Notes under the pieces: model-generated
Databases searched by the model: none
Told to the model about the DNA's origin: nothing
The model's input: the letters and a program-made list of their open reading frames with translations, nothing else
Program-made: the position numbers and the translations under genes
Shown here: positions 11,575-22,387 of the stretch, piece after piece
Layout: every line of letters begins with the position of its first letter
How positions within the stretch are numbered: the stretch's first letter is position 1
DNA from: Aurelia coerulea
Lineage: Eukaryota > Cnidaria > Scyphozoa > Semaeostomeae > Ulmaridae
Direction: 5' to 3'
NCBI GenBank assembly: GCA_039566865.1
Contig: CM076947.1
Location: 9,927,501 to 9,991,500 of the forward strand
DNA: 64,000 bases

Positions 11575-12459
11575 GGTTATTCCTGTATTCAAGAAAGGTG
11601 ATGCTTCAAAGAATTCAAATTACAGACCCATATCATTGCTATCAATTTTCAGTAAGATTTTTGAAAAACTCATGCACCAACGTTTGTACAACTTCTTAGA
11701 ACTCCATGACATTCTGTTTCAAATGCAATTTGGTTTCCGTAATGGACACTCTACTGACCTTGCGTTGATTAGTTTAAGTGAAAGAGTGAAATGTACCTTG
11801 GACTCAAACAGAGTTGTCTGTGGTATCTTTATTGACCTGCAAAAAGCTTTCGATACTGTTAACCATACTATCTTACTACAAAAACTGAGTCATTATGGTA
11901 TCAGAGGTACCTCACTCATTTGGTTTCAATCCTACGTGACAGATCGACAGCAGTATGTTTCAGTCAACAATTATTCATCTAAACTTGGAGGCATTACTTG
12001 TGGTGTCCCTCAGGGCTCTGTGCTTGGGGTCTCTCCTATGATACATATCTTGCACCCCTTTTCTCACTACAGAAGAAAGTACTAAGGTCTATCTCTTTTC
12101 AGCCCTTCTTTTCTTCTTCAACGCCAATCTTCTTTTCGCTGAAAATTCTTAAATTAGATGATATGATTAACCACGATATTCTCAAATTTGTCTATAAGTC
12201 TATTAATGGTCTCACGCCTTCTCATTTCCACAACTATTTTCAGCTCGGTAGCATGGTTCATAGCTATGAAACTCGTCAGGCTGCTGGGGGTGACATTTTC
12301 CAGTCGGCAAGGAATACATTTCTGTATGGTCTTAAATCAATAAAATATTATGGTGCTAAACTCTGGAATGGTATCCCAACCTTTATCAAAATGTCAGTCT
12401 CATTCAATATCTTCAAGTCAAAATTGAAGGAATTCCTCATCAATGGTTATGGTCTATAA
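11560..12459 (+). pseudogene. LINE ORF2, reverse transcriptase fingers and C-terminal region, palm deleted
   Basis: The shifted frame reads KIAKVIPVFKKGDASKNSNY, then FGFRNGHSTDLAL, the first catalytic Asp box GIFIDLQKAFDTVNH, and GGITCGVPQGSVLG. Immediately afterwards the sequence jumps to the post-thumb region (PLFSLQKKVLRSISFQPFF) in another frame and runs to a stop at 12459. The segment that should contain the FADD catalytic pair is missing, so about 120-200 residues were deleted. The remaining C-terminal part (ETRQAAGGDIFQSARNTFLY, LWNGIP) is of CR1-like type. Confidence 0.85.
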
Positions 12460-12787
12460 TTCCTCATTAATCAAGAAGTAAATTGTTCTTTGGTGATTAT
12501 TCTGGTTTTCTTTTCTGTTTTTTAGTAAAAATTTTGTTTCTCTTTTTAGTTTTAGATGGGGGGGGGGGGGGGCTCTCTCTCGATTAGTTCATCTACTAGA
12601 GAGCTCCTCCTTAGACAAATATATTTAAATTCATAATGTCTTGTAATGTTTTCCTGGTAGGTTAGGTATTTCGTCTTGTTGTTATGTAACAGGTCTTCTT
12701 GTCTTATTTATTTTAAGTTACTAGATATTGTTGTATTTGTATATGAATTTAGGTATATTTGTCAATGAAAACTGAAACTGAAACTGA

Positions 12788-13457
12788 CTGGCTATGTGAG
12801 AACCAAATTATTCTGCAAATCATATTCATTCGTAAAGAAATCATTATATATCATACAAATTCTTAATATCTGATAGAAATTCTTTCACAGTGATGAATGA
12901 CTAACAAAGCAAAAACGCGTGAAAATATAAGTAAAAATATTCTGTTAATTTCCTTAACTACTCTTGAGTACCGAATAATTGCCCCCCACCCCAGGGGGTA
13001 CTCCCATACTTGACCTGACAGGATGTGCCGCTCAACAGTGTCATTTTGCGGTACAAATTATGTGACAGGGTGTCCTTTTCTAAGGAAAATTATGCGACAG
13101 GGTATTATAATAGAAAAGAAAATTATGCAACAGGATATCACAAGCAAATATCGCATTCTATTCTGTTTTTGAGAGGCAAAATTTTATGTGACAGGGCAAG
13201 GTGACAGGGCATACTTTTGGCCCATTTTTTATATGACAGGGTGCAGGGTGTCGACAGGTTTTCCACACACCCCCACCACTTCCCCAATCAATTACCTCTT
13301 GCGCCCCCAACCCACTTTTCCATTTTTGAAAAATGTTCCAACCCCCCAATTTTTATTCCAGCCCCCTGTTATTAATTCTTGACAAACTAAACTGATGATA
13401 GTGAACATAATTGTTGAATTCATATAAAAAAGATTGGTTTGTGTGTTTTTTAATGAA
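12788..13457. repeat. Repetitive non-coding stretch with GGGGGTACTCCC-type element
   Basis: After the LINE tail, about 12980-13250 contains CCCCAGGGGGTACTCCC followed by several repeats of the form TATGNGACAGGGTATN (near 13060, 13090, 13125, 13190, 13235). The CCAGGGGGTACTCCC start recalls an abundant short interspersed repeat of cnidarian genomes. Frames on both strands here are not convincing as genes. Confidence 0.5.
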
Positions 13458-13584
13458 TAGGGAGGTTTAGATCCAGGGCGAGAACGAGTTCGAGATCTAC
13501 CCGGGGGTCCTTGCACTCGCACTGGGAGTCATTCTGTGTTGTTTGATCGTTTAGATTTGAGGTGAGGTTTGAGTACGAAACAAA

Positions 13585-13766
13585 ATGGCGGACGAAATCA
13601 CTGCAGCTGCGTTTCTCTATGTTGAGGATCTTATCAATGAAGATTATTTTGTTGCCTCTGAATTTGAAAATAAGGCGCCAATCTTTCCATACTGGAAATA
13701 TGAGCGTTTCGATTTAAATTGCATGAATGAGGATGAATGCAAGACCGAATTTCGTTTTGAGAAGGA
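13585..13766 (+). pseudogene. Harbinger transposase, 5' exon part, cut by IS3EU insertion
   Basis: The ATG at 13585 has a good start context (ACAAAATGGCG). The frame reads MADEITAAAFLYVEDLINED and ends with FRFEK, where the IS3EU-type element enters at 13767. The coding sequence resumes at 22388 with KEDIPRLLQAF, so FRFEK joins directly to KEDIPRL as expected of Harbinger transposases. The six bases GAAGGA stand on both sides of the insert as its target duplication. Upstream from 13458 is the element's terminal repeat and leader. Confidence 0.8.
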
Positions 13767-14034
13767 TATGCCTGCCCATGTGTAGCAATATTCAATACTT
13801 GTTATCATTCAATTTTAATGCGTATATGTATTCAATTTTAATATTGATATGCATTCAATTCAATGTTGAGTCGTTCAATTTAATGTTGAGTCGTTCAATT
13901 TAATGTTGAGTTGTTCAATTTAATGTTGATTCATTCCATTTAATGTTGATTCATTCAATTCAATGTTGATTTGTTCAATTTAATGTTGAGTCGTTCAATT
14001 TAATGTTGAGTCATTCAATTTAATGTTGAGTCAC
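13767..14034 (+). repeat. Left terminal inverted repeat with 20-bp tandem array
   Basis: After about 85 bp of unique terminus come nine copies of a 20-bp unit of the form TTCAATTTAATGTTGAGTCG (13855-14034), with some ending GATTCA. The complement of the same unit forms the array at the right end. Confidence 0.93.
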
Positions 14035-14683
14035 AAAGGGAAGTCTGCATGCAGGCTTTTTATCTCCCCTTTTGTTCTATTACTGGAATGGCTGGAATGG
14101 CGGATTTGGGATATATGGGAAAGGGACGGCACAGTCAGACTTCAGGAAATAAACTTTGGGCAAGTCTATTTCAGATTTGACATAGTTCCTCAATAATGCA
14201 AACAATCAAAGGAAACTTTCTAAACAGGGAATCTGCCATGGTTACACAGACCCTTTCCTTTTCGTACCCTGACTACTATAGCCTCAACATTAAAAGGAAA
14301 GGAAAACGGAAAAAGAGCAGGAAGGAAGGTTTCTAGTGACCTTTATTTCCATCTTTATTTTTCTTTATTTTATTGTTTTGGCTTTAGCACCCAGGGTATC
14401 CTTTCGGAACTGTGTTTCCCTGTCAAAAATGGTAAAGCTCCATCACAGAAAACAGTCGAATTTTTTGCTTTCCTCGTCATGACAATGTTAGTCCCCGTCG
14501 AAAATATATAATTTCGTAATTTTCCCGTCCGGCGGAGTTGTTTCTGGGGGGGGGTGCAGTGTTGAGGTTGTGCGCATGGGGAAAACGGGGGTGATGACCA
14601 TGATGACCCCAGGGCGACCCAGGTCCGGTTTTTACTGATTGCCGAAGGGGACTGGTAGCAACCGTGTTGACGCAAATGCGCCC
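14035..14683. other. Non-coding leader of the HECT gene inside the IS3EU-type element
   Basis: Contains a short palindrome (GTCTGCATGCAGGC near 14044), a G-run near 14545 and no convincing gene. It is probably promoter and 5' UTR of the HECT gene, perhaps with an intron. Confidence 0.35.
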
Positions 14684-16687
14684 ATGCTTCTTCCTTGTGC
14701 AACCTGCCCGTCAAAGCAGAGAGCCATGGAGATAAACAACAGAAAACGACGGGAAAAAACTATAACAGAAGCAGCAAGCTTACTGAGGCAAGCATCAGAC
14801 ATGCTTCTGTTAGTAAACGACGATGATACTGCTGCAGGGAATGACAGTGCAAGTCATCAAAGTGATGTTAGGCCAAGATCCACGTCATCCTCCTCGTCCT
14901 CGAGGAGGCCTCCTGCTGCGGTAGGTGCAAGAACTTGGACGACCTTGAGGGAAGCAGTGCCGTCGTCATCTATCAATGTCATAACTGAAACTTTATCTCA
15001 TGCCCGGTCAATGATGGAAACCAGCTCTTCTGCAGGGCTGTACAGACGATTGAATAAAAATGAACGTCTCAGGGCAGCTCCCAAATCTGGCGAACAGAAG
15101 AAGAGTGTGAAGGATAGAAGTAAGGAGGGGTGCTCAGTTAGCAGACCATTTGAGTTTGCTCTCATATCTTGCAGTGTTACCAGTGAGGATTCATCCGATG
15201 ATAACAGTACTCTATCAAGAGACATGATTTTAGAAAGGGGTATGGTCACCTTAGATGAGAAAGATAATGAGGATAAAATCAGAGGGAAGCTTGTTTCTGC
15301 ATTGGATTCAAAGTACTCTATGATAGGCAAACATGACTTTGAGTTTATAAAGGTCAACCAAAAGAAAATATCAGTCCTTCACTTGGGTAGGGGGACTGAA
15401 TACAACTACACTGTTGTTAAAAAGCTGGCTGGACAAGGACAGCTATATATAAGGATGAAGGAAGAGTATCAGTTCCTCATAGATCAGGAAGATATTGATG
15501 ATGATGTCCTATTGACTCCTGCCTTTGATGGATACTCCCATAATTCACAAGCACACACAGGGGAGTGCACAGTGAGCTCCAACCCTGATACAAGATCTTC
15601 AACGTTGGAAATTGTTGAAGAAGACAACAGAGGAGTAAATTTGCTTGGAAACAACTCAGTAGTCTCTGCTGAAACAAATTCTGCCTTCATTGATATTCTT
15701 AATGAATGTCCATTAAATCTGCAAGAGCCCACTGAACTCTTAAGATACATGCAAGCAAAAATTGTTACTGGTCGCCAGTTGGATGCAATTGACCCTTCCG
15801 TAGAGCTGGTTGGAGACACTAACTACATAACTGTTGACAGAGAAAACATACTTAGTACAACAATTGAAGAGCTGAAGGATGTAACAGATCCTCGCATGAC
15901 ATTTCAAGTTCAATTTTATGGAGAGCAAGCAGTTGACAGTGGTGGTCCAAGAAAATAATGGCTCCAGTTGTGCCAGAGAGCATTGCACTCTAAATACTTT
16001 GAGCATGGAATGAAGGAGCATTTGGCTTCTGACTACTTTTATGTTGGTCAGCTAATTGCCATTGCTATGCTACAGAATGGACCACTGCCAAATTACTTGC
16101 AAGAAGATGTTTTAACTGACATATTTATCAGTGAGAGTCCCCTTGTGTCAGAATGTATCCAAAAATTGCATCAAGGATTGGACACACTAGGAATACGATT
16201 GTTCACCAGAAAGTTTCCAGTGATGCTGCATCTATTTAGATCAACACCCAAAATCTTAACAGTCAAGATGCTGCTGTGTCACCTCAAACCCAGCTTTGCA
16301 GAGGAGGGCAGTTATAGCCATATTTTTGAAAAGGCAGTTTATAGCAAACTTGTCAAATATGTGAGAGAAGTGGCTGCCGGAAGACGTGTTACAACTATGG
16401 ATGGTATACTGTCATTTGTCACAGGTGCCAGTGAAGAGCCCATTCTTGGCTTTGGATGCCAACCTTCCATAGTGTTCACAGAGGCAACATTCAGCCATGT
16501 GCCACTATCAGATGGTCAAGAAGAGCCAAAATCTCAACCCACTCCAGATTTTTTCCCAAAGTCTAGCACATGCAGCAACACACTGTACCTACCAAGGGGT
16601 ACATTGCATATTGACCTGCCTCCAGATGAGATACTTTTCAATGTATATGACTATGCGTTCTGTAACAATTATTTTGGTAAGATGTGA
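14684..16687 (+). pseudogene. HECT E3 ubiquitin ligase-like gene inside the IS3EU-type transposon, one in-frame stop
   Basis: A single uninterrupted frame except for one TAA at 15956-15958. The open frame begins upstream at 14639, but ATGs at 14684 or 14726 are the plausible starts. The N-terminal half is Ser-rich and low-complexity (SSSSSSRRPP), with DSSDDNSTLSRDM and an acidic region. The HECT N-lobe starts near MTFQVQFYGEQAVDSGGPRK. The stop falls exactly where relatives read GGPR-x-x-WL, and the frame resumes WLQLCQRALHSKYF. The C-lobe is complete: GILSFVTGASEEPILGFG, the catalytic-cysteine box STCSNTLYLP, and an end at CNNYFGKM. A full read would be about 667 residues. HECT enzymes accept ubiquitin on that cysteine and pass it to substrates. 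Whether the stop is a mutation, an assembly error or read through is not known. Confidence 0.85.
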
Positions 16688-16689
16688 GA

Positions 16690-18641
16690 GTGTGAGAACA
16701 CATTTTCATACTGTTTTTTATCTAACCAGCGTTGTTTTATGAGAGTCCACAGGGGGGGGGGTAAAATTAGTAAGCTTGGGTAAAAAAATAGATTCGGGAA
16801 AAATTGATTTACTATAAATCTTGAGTCACATATTTTTCTCTGGATACAACTGATTTAAGTGCCCTTGTTGATATTGCAAACAGACACCCTTCAAAACTAA
16901 CTATTTAACCCATAGCCCACCCATTTTACCCTTAGAAATGGTTCTCGTTTATTTTGCATGATGATATGGTGCAGTGGGCCAAGAGGAAGAAATGTGAAAC
17001 AATTAAACACAAATAGACGATTGTGCTAAAGATGGTGGTGATGAATTTTTACCAAGATGCACTGCGTTCTTTAATCGAATTCCTATAGAATCGTTAAAGA
17101 ATCTTAACTAGAACGCAATGTATCTTGGTAAAAAACATTCCTTGCCGTCATCTTTAGTACAATTGTCTGTTGTCTTTTTCTGCCACTATATACAGTAACT
17201 CCCAACATTGTGTTTACATGCTTAAAATGAATGACCTGAGCTATATGGAGTCCCTCTGTAAATAGGACAAAGGGAAACCTAAACACTTTATTGTTTTATT
17301 TGGCTTTGCTTTCATTCTCCACGAGTTGAATTATCAAATACAATACGCTATTTATATGAATATACTGCAACTACTAATTAACAGATTATGTTCAAGAAAT
17401 TAAAAAAAGTTATGATGTCAACTCCAAAGACTGAATTGAAGTCAGTTCTTGAAAAGCACATCAAGGATATCCCTGAACCTTTAAGTTCACTCAAATGCCT
17501 TTTGTTAATAAATTTTAAAATATTGTATAGGTTCCCTCCAAATCATGAGGAAAGTGGCTCCTGGTCCCTCAAAATTTCAAAATAAAGTGCTAGGCTTTAT
17601 TTATAGTAAATTTTAACTGCCAGTATTAGTGTTACTTTATGCATTGAAAACTTAATAAAGGTTACTCTGTGAACTCTGCTCCTCTTAGACTTTCATATTC
17701 TTGATGTTAATCTATATAGCTTATTTTTGGCCTTTGCCCCCTGTATCTCCGAAAAGCCCCCGCAACCGCCCGACCAACACCCGGATTCATAATCTACGCA
17801 AAAAAGTGATTTAGAAAAACGATGTCCCATAAATTCCCTCTCTTGGTGACCATGCTCCCCCTCCAGCCTCTGGTCTAAGATCCTTATACCCTTTATCTCA
17901 AATTTTCTTAAAATATACATACAGGCCAAGTGTTTTCTTTTGCTTTCCAAAGGCAAGTGATAACAAGTACATGATAGAATATTTTCAGTAAAAATACCAG
18001 GTCTACTGTCATTTATGACATCAACCAAGCTTCAACTACTCCATAGCCAAAGTGAAACAGTATATCAATTCTGCAGCAGGGACGTAGGAAGCATCTCAAA
18101 CTTGGAGGGGCACGACACTTCAAGGGCACTTTTTTCATTACGCTAAAGGGGCACTTCCTGAAAATAAAAGGGCACTTCTTTGTAGAAACATGGGAAAATG
18201 GCGCAGAGAATAAAATAACCTCTGCATAGGAAAGTAATGAATTTGATTTTCTCTGTTAAAAGAAATGGATGACAGATCAGCACAACACATAAAAACCAAT
18301 ATTTTGAAACATGCAAACTGTAGGCCCGGGGGGGGGTACTTAGTATACTTTGCTGACGCCATGTGCACTCCTTTCCAGGTATCGTTTTTGCCTCTTTTCT
18401 AACGCCGGTTATCAAAAGAAGGCAATTTTTCTAAAGCCGGTTGTCAAACGTGTTATTTCTTTGTTTTTCGACGAATTTTTACGTTTAGGGGTACGCTTTT
18501 CGCCGATCTTTACGTTTTGGGATATGCCAATTTTTTCTAAAGCCGGCTATCATTTCGAGGGAATATTTCTAAAGCCAATACTTGCTGTTTTTATTTGATA
18601 AATGCGTTTTGTTGCCAAATGGTAGTTGTGTTAAATGTTTC
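16690..18641. other. Non-coding interior of the IS3EU-type element, with an imperfect hairpin
   Basis: From about 16985 to 17180 two arms of some 80 nt are inverted copies (TTTTTACCAAGATGCACTGC pairs with the complement near 17110-17130), separated by a short loop. A G-run lies near 16752, and a GGGGGGGTACTTAG repeat lies near 18327 with following short repeats of TTTCTAAAGCCGGTT type. A small frame at 17388-17585 behind an acceptor-like site is of doubtful meaning. Confidence 0.45.
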
Positions 18642-20386
18642 GGCATGGTCTATTAACCAGACTCTGGTCTACTAGGACCACTAGGACTAGGACCCTAGGA
18701 CCAGGACCCATATCAACCAGACCTTTGTGGGGAATCCCGGAAACCCTGTCCAAAATGGCATTTTCAACAATGGTTGCTGGGTGAATGGCATCACAATGGA
18801 GAAAAGTTGTCAAAAGCTTTTATTCTATTGTTGGCATTCGGAAAGGGCTTCAAAATTTTGTGAAAACTATATCAGGTATTTGGAAATTGAAAATGCTGAT
18901 GATGCTAACGAAGATTGCTAATGGAGATTGGAATGCTTTGGCTTAGGATCCCATCACTTTGAGCAAAGTTACAATATCAGAAATACCATGGCCTACTATG
19001 ACCACCATCACATCATCATCTGAATCCTCTATTTCTTGGCAACTTCTTCTATCTTAAATGTCGAAATTTTAGCACGGAGATCCCAAAAAGCCAAATGAGA
19101 TACAATCCATTGGTAAGGTCACAAAGGGCAGACCAGTTGTTCGTTGAAGAACAAATTATTTTACCAAATTAAATTCCTTCACGATACAAACGCTTTTTGC
19201 AAATAAACATATGTTGCCAAGAGCATTGTTGATGCAAACAATATCAAGACCAAGTTATATTTTGTAATCCTGTGTTGACACACACAAGGGCGGCGTCCTA
19301 GTATTGATTCCGAAAGAGAATATTTTGCAGAAGTCTTAAATTTTCAATACCCTACTGATGTTATGAATAGGGAACAGACACAAGTAAATAGAAGTGGTTT
19401 AAGGCCTGGGTTACACGATACCGGATTGCTTTTCGCATCGGATTGGTTTCAACCCATCTGCGTCAAAATCGCACCGTTTTCATTGCAGTTACACGACACC
19501 GGATTGCCATGAACCCATTTTTGATTGCAGTTACACGACACCGAGTCACCCTGCACTGCGAAGTCTAAATCTATTGTCTTTGACAACTGCGAAGCCCAAA
19601 TGGAGTGGGGTCACATCGGATTGGTGCAGTTACACGAGCAAACGGAGTGGGGTCACACCGGATTGATGCAGTTACACGAGATGGAATGCGGAGCGGAGTG
19701 CGTCGGATTCATTTTCACCTCACCTCCAGAGCAGAGTGGTTTCACTCCGCGAAAATGGAGTGGAGTGACACCGGATTGCCTCGGTGTCGTGTAACTGCAC
19801 CCCCTATCCGATGCGAAAAGCAATCCGGTGTGTGATGAATCCGGTATCGTGTAACTGGGGCCTAAATGAAATGCCTACACCCTTTGTGACCTTACAAAAC
19901 CTTTGTTACACCATTTGCTTCGCAATGACACTACATGGGGCAAGATAACCAAATACATACCGGGCCTCGAAAATATAGGAAAGGAAAATTGGGAAAGGGA
20001 GAACAGAAAAAGAAGAAAGGAGAAGGCGATTCTTTCAGAGAAGATCTTTCGTCTTTCTTTCCTTCTTTATTTTTTTTAAATCTTTCAATTTTTCATTTTT
20101 CTGGCCCTGATACCCATGGTACCAAATACATTACATCAGGCAATGTTTAATGTGCCAAACAAATAGAAAATTACAATTCTTTTTTCACCTCAGTCATCCC
20201 TCAGTCATTCATACCTAGAGTACGGCATCCCATGTCATGTGTTTTCTATGACCATTTCCATCAGCGATGCATGGGGATAATCGGATTCCTCCAAGGTCTG
20301 GTCAGTATGGGTCATGGTCCTATATGGTCCAAGGGTCCTAGTCTTAGGGGTCCTAGTAGATCAGGGTCTGGTTAATAGACCATGCC
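18642..20386. mobile_element. Non-autonomous TIR transposon, mutator-like, copy 1
   Basis: Termini GGCATGGTCTATTAACCAGA and complement, followed by repeated TAGGACC motifs. The 9-bp target duplication AAATGTTTC is perfect (18633-18641 and 20387-20395). It has no transposase. The same element occurs at 40703-43943 with closely matching interior and its own 9-bp duplication. A 9-bp duplication suggests a mutator-like (MULE) mobilising enzyme, although Merlin-type elements cannot be excluded. Length is 1745 bp, of which 460 are a nested Harbinger MITE. It sits just after the IS3EU transposase stop codon. Confidence 0.88.
19403..19862. mobile_element. Harbinger-type MITE (460 bp)
   Basis: Termini GGCCTGGGTTACACGATACC and, at the right, complement-like TATCGTGTAACTGGGGCC. 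The interior repeats ACACCGGATTG and GTTACACGA motifs on both strands. The 3-bp duplication TAA (19400-19402 and 19863-19865) fits PIF/Harbinger. The related element at 40703-43943 has the uninterrupted empty site, GTGGTTTAAATGAAATGCC near 43405, which proves insertion and the exact borders. No coding capacity. Confidence 0.9.
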
Positions 20387-20398
20387 AAATGTTTCTGT

Positions 20399-21936
20399 TC
20401 ATTGGTTAATTTCGTGCTGTAGTGTATGATTTATGAATTCCAACGCTTCAAGATATATGTCTATGCCAAAATTTGATGAAATTCTTGTTGTATCTGAAAA
20501 ATTCTGCATAGTATATGCAAACTCTGCTGCAGCATTGGTTATGGTTAGCTGAGCAGGCTCTACGACGACGTTATTGTCTGTTTGCGCAAACGGAGACGGA
20601 CCTCCTGGGTCTTCCCCATAACATGCAAGGTTAGTGGGATCATCATCCAATCGACCATCTGCAAGAGGGTTTGCAGGATTTGCCATTCCACGCAGCCATA
20701 TCTCGTTTGGCGTGCAGCCATGCTCTGTGGATATTGGATGGTTATTATGACAAGCCATCCATTCATTCAATGCATAATTAATTCTAGCAGTGAAGACACT
20801 TTGAAGAGCAAAAAGATGCACAGTATTTTCAACATCTAGCAGGCCAGATTGTTCCATCGCATAAAATGTATAATAATAAATGTGACAAACACATCTAAAC
20901 ACGTCTCTCCAAAGTCTCTCAATTCTTTGGTTTCTTGTTGAGGACCCACACACAAAACTCCCTCTACTACCTTCTCCATTTCGAACTACCATTGCATCGC
21001 AGATTGCAATATTCTCAACTCCAAAATCTACTCTTATGCGAGAAGGCCACAAGCTCCCATCTCTTTGAATTGCATCTTCAAACAATTTTAAAACGGTGTT
21101 TGAAAGATTATTGTTACTCGCACGCAGGAATATGATACGTCGGCTTTTTCCATCTATACAACCATGTACAACTATGCCCCAGCGTATAAGGGAATGGTGT
21201 CCATCGATGTGCCACAGCGAGTTTACCCAGGGAACATAGTATGTTCTTCTTGAGACTAGCGCACCCCATCTCAAGGCAGTATTCCTTGGGTCAACTCTCG
21301 TTATGCTCTCTCTGATGCGGTGCCTTTGGACATGATATCCTAGTGCTCGTATGTGACCCCACAAGTATGGTTCGCCAGTATTAGTGCCGTGTCGTTCAAT
21401 GTAGCCTTTTATGATGTTATTTAACTGGTTGTCAGTCATGTCACTAAAAAGACCTAAATGTTCCAGACCAAATTCCTGTACTCTGCGGGCTATTGTCCAC
21501 CGCGAAACTCCGAACATGGCCGAAATTTTTTTCCACGATAGTCCCATCCCCCGTAACTCTTGAAGAAGCTCAGCAGGGACGTTGTATGAGGGTCTGCCAG
21601 GTCCTGAAATTTGACGTATGGGGGTAGACACATACGTGGCATTTGTAAATGCACTGCCAAATGTTTCATGAAGACGTGAGAATATCTGCTTCAGTTCTAG
21701 TAACATATCAAGGTCAGAATAGTTTGGTTCCAACGCTTGCAAACGTTGTATTTCTTCTAATGTTTCTATTAACTTCACTGTCTTCTCTAACAGACATAAA
21801 TGTGTGACAACAGTGGATTCATATTCTTGCTCTTGCTGAGTGTCATCGTTTAGAAAAAGCTGGGTTCTGTCAATGACACAGGATTCAGGAAATCTTCAAC
21901 AATTAATCCAAAGCCATGAACACTAGAGTCCGCCAT
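20399..21936 (-). CDS. IS3EU-type transposase (integrase-like DDE), with one apparent frameshift near its start
   Basis: From 21778 a 459-residue frame is uninterrupted. A helix-turn-helix (SWKKISAMFGVSRWTIARRV) lies at residues 81-100. The rve-like catalytic core has HIDGHH (D192), RVDFGVEN (D251) and RNQRIERLW (E287), giving DD35E spacing as in IS3 and retroviral integrases. Residues then run through NNHPISTEHGCTPNE to a variable tail. The frame extends upstream through LNDDTQQEQEYESTVV. The true start seems to be the ATG at 21936 (MADSSVHGFGLIVEDFLNP), but a run of five T (plus-strand A at 21854-21858) puts that start one base out of frame. One extra base would give about 512 residues. It catalyses cut-and-paste transposition in the nucleus. 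Confidence 0.88.
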
Positions 21937-22013
21937 GACAGCAAGGGCCGACACTAAGTGCCATCATCACGTGGATAGTGGTCGGGGACTGGGAATTAAA
22001 CTTTGTGGGATTA

Positions 22014-22387
22014 AATTGAACAAATCAACATTAAATGGAATGAATCAACATTAAATTGAATGAATCAACATTAAATTGAATGAATCAACATTAAATTGAA
22101 TGAATCAACATTAAATTGAATGAATCAACATTAAATTGAATGAATCAACATTAAATTGAATGAATCAACATTAAATTGAATGAATCAACATTAAATTGAA
22201 TGAATCAACATTAAATTGAACAAATCAACATTAAATTGAATGACTCAACATTAAATTGAATGAATCAACATTAAATTGAACAAATCAACATTGAATTGAA
22301 TGCATATCAATATTAAAATTGAATACTTATACGCATTAAAATTGAATGATAACAAGTATTGAATATTGCTACACATGGGCAGGCATA
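22014..22387 (-). repeat. Right terminal inverted repeat with 20-bp tandem array
   Basis: About fourteen copies of TGAATCAACATTAAATTGAA (roughly 22020-22300) precede the unique terminus that ends CACATGGGCAGGCATA. The array is the reverse complement of that at 13855-14034 but has more copies and is more uniform, suggesting recent array expansion or homogenisation. Confidence 0.93.

Larger units (their letters stand above)
9170..12787 (+). mobile_element. CR1-like LINE, nearly full length but defective
   Basis: A two-ORF non-LTR retrotransposon: coiled-coil ORF1, then an endonuclease plus reverse-transcriptase ORF2, a 3' UTR with a G-run (about 12557-12572), and a terminal TGAAAC-type tail (ACTGAAACTGAAACTGA near 12770-12787). 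ORF2 is broken by a frameshift near 11565. An internal deletion after GVPQGSVLG removes the catalytic FADD motif, so this copy cannot retrotranspose by itself. The tail and domain order suggest the CR1/L2 group; the exact clade needs a tree. Confidence 0.85.
13767..22387. mobile_element. IS3EU-type DNA transposon carrying transposase and HECT genes
   Basis: The ends are TATGCCTGCCCATGTGTAGC and its perfect complement, beginning TAT and ending ATA, with a 6-bp target duplication GAAGGA (13761-13766 and 22388-22393). Long inverted ends follow, including arrays of 20-bp repeats. Inside are an integrase-like DDE transposase on the minus strand and a HECT-domain gene on the plus strand, facing each other. 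As I recall it, the IS3EU superfamily is defined by an IS3/integrase-like transposase, 6-bp duplications and TAY...RTA ends, all matching here. Length is 8621 bp, or about 6.87 kb without the nested 1745-bp element and its duplication. The insertion interrupts a Harbinger transposase exon. Confidence 0.85.

Noticed and set aside
13855..14034. 20-bp repeat arrays as a CRISPR array
   Set aside because: Units are contiguous without spacers and are the mirror of the array at the other transposon end.
19525..19835. Two overlapping 76-89-codon frames
   Set aside because: They lie inside the Harbinger MITE and are produced by its internal GGAGTGGGGTCACA-type repeats.
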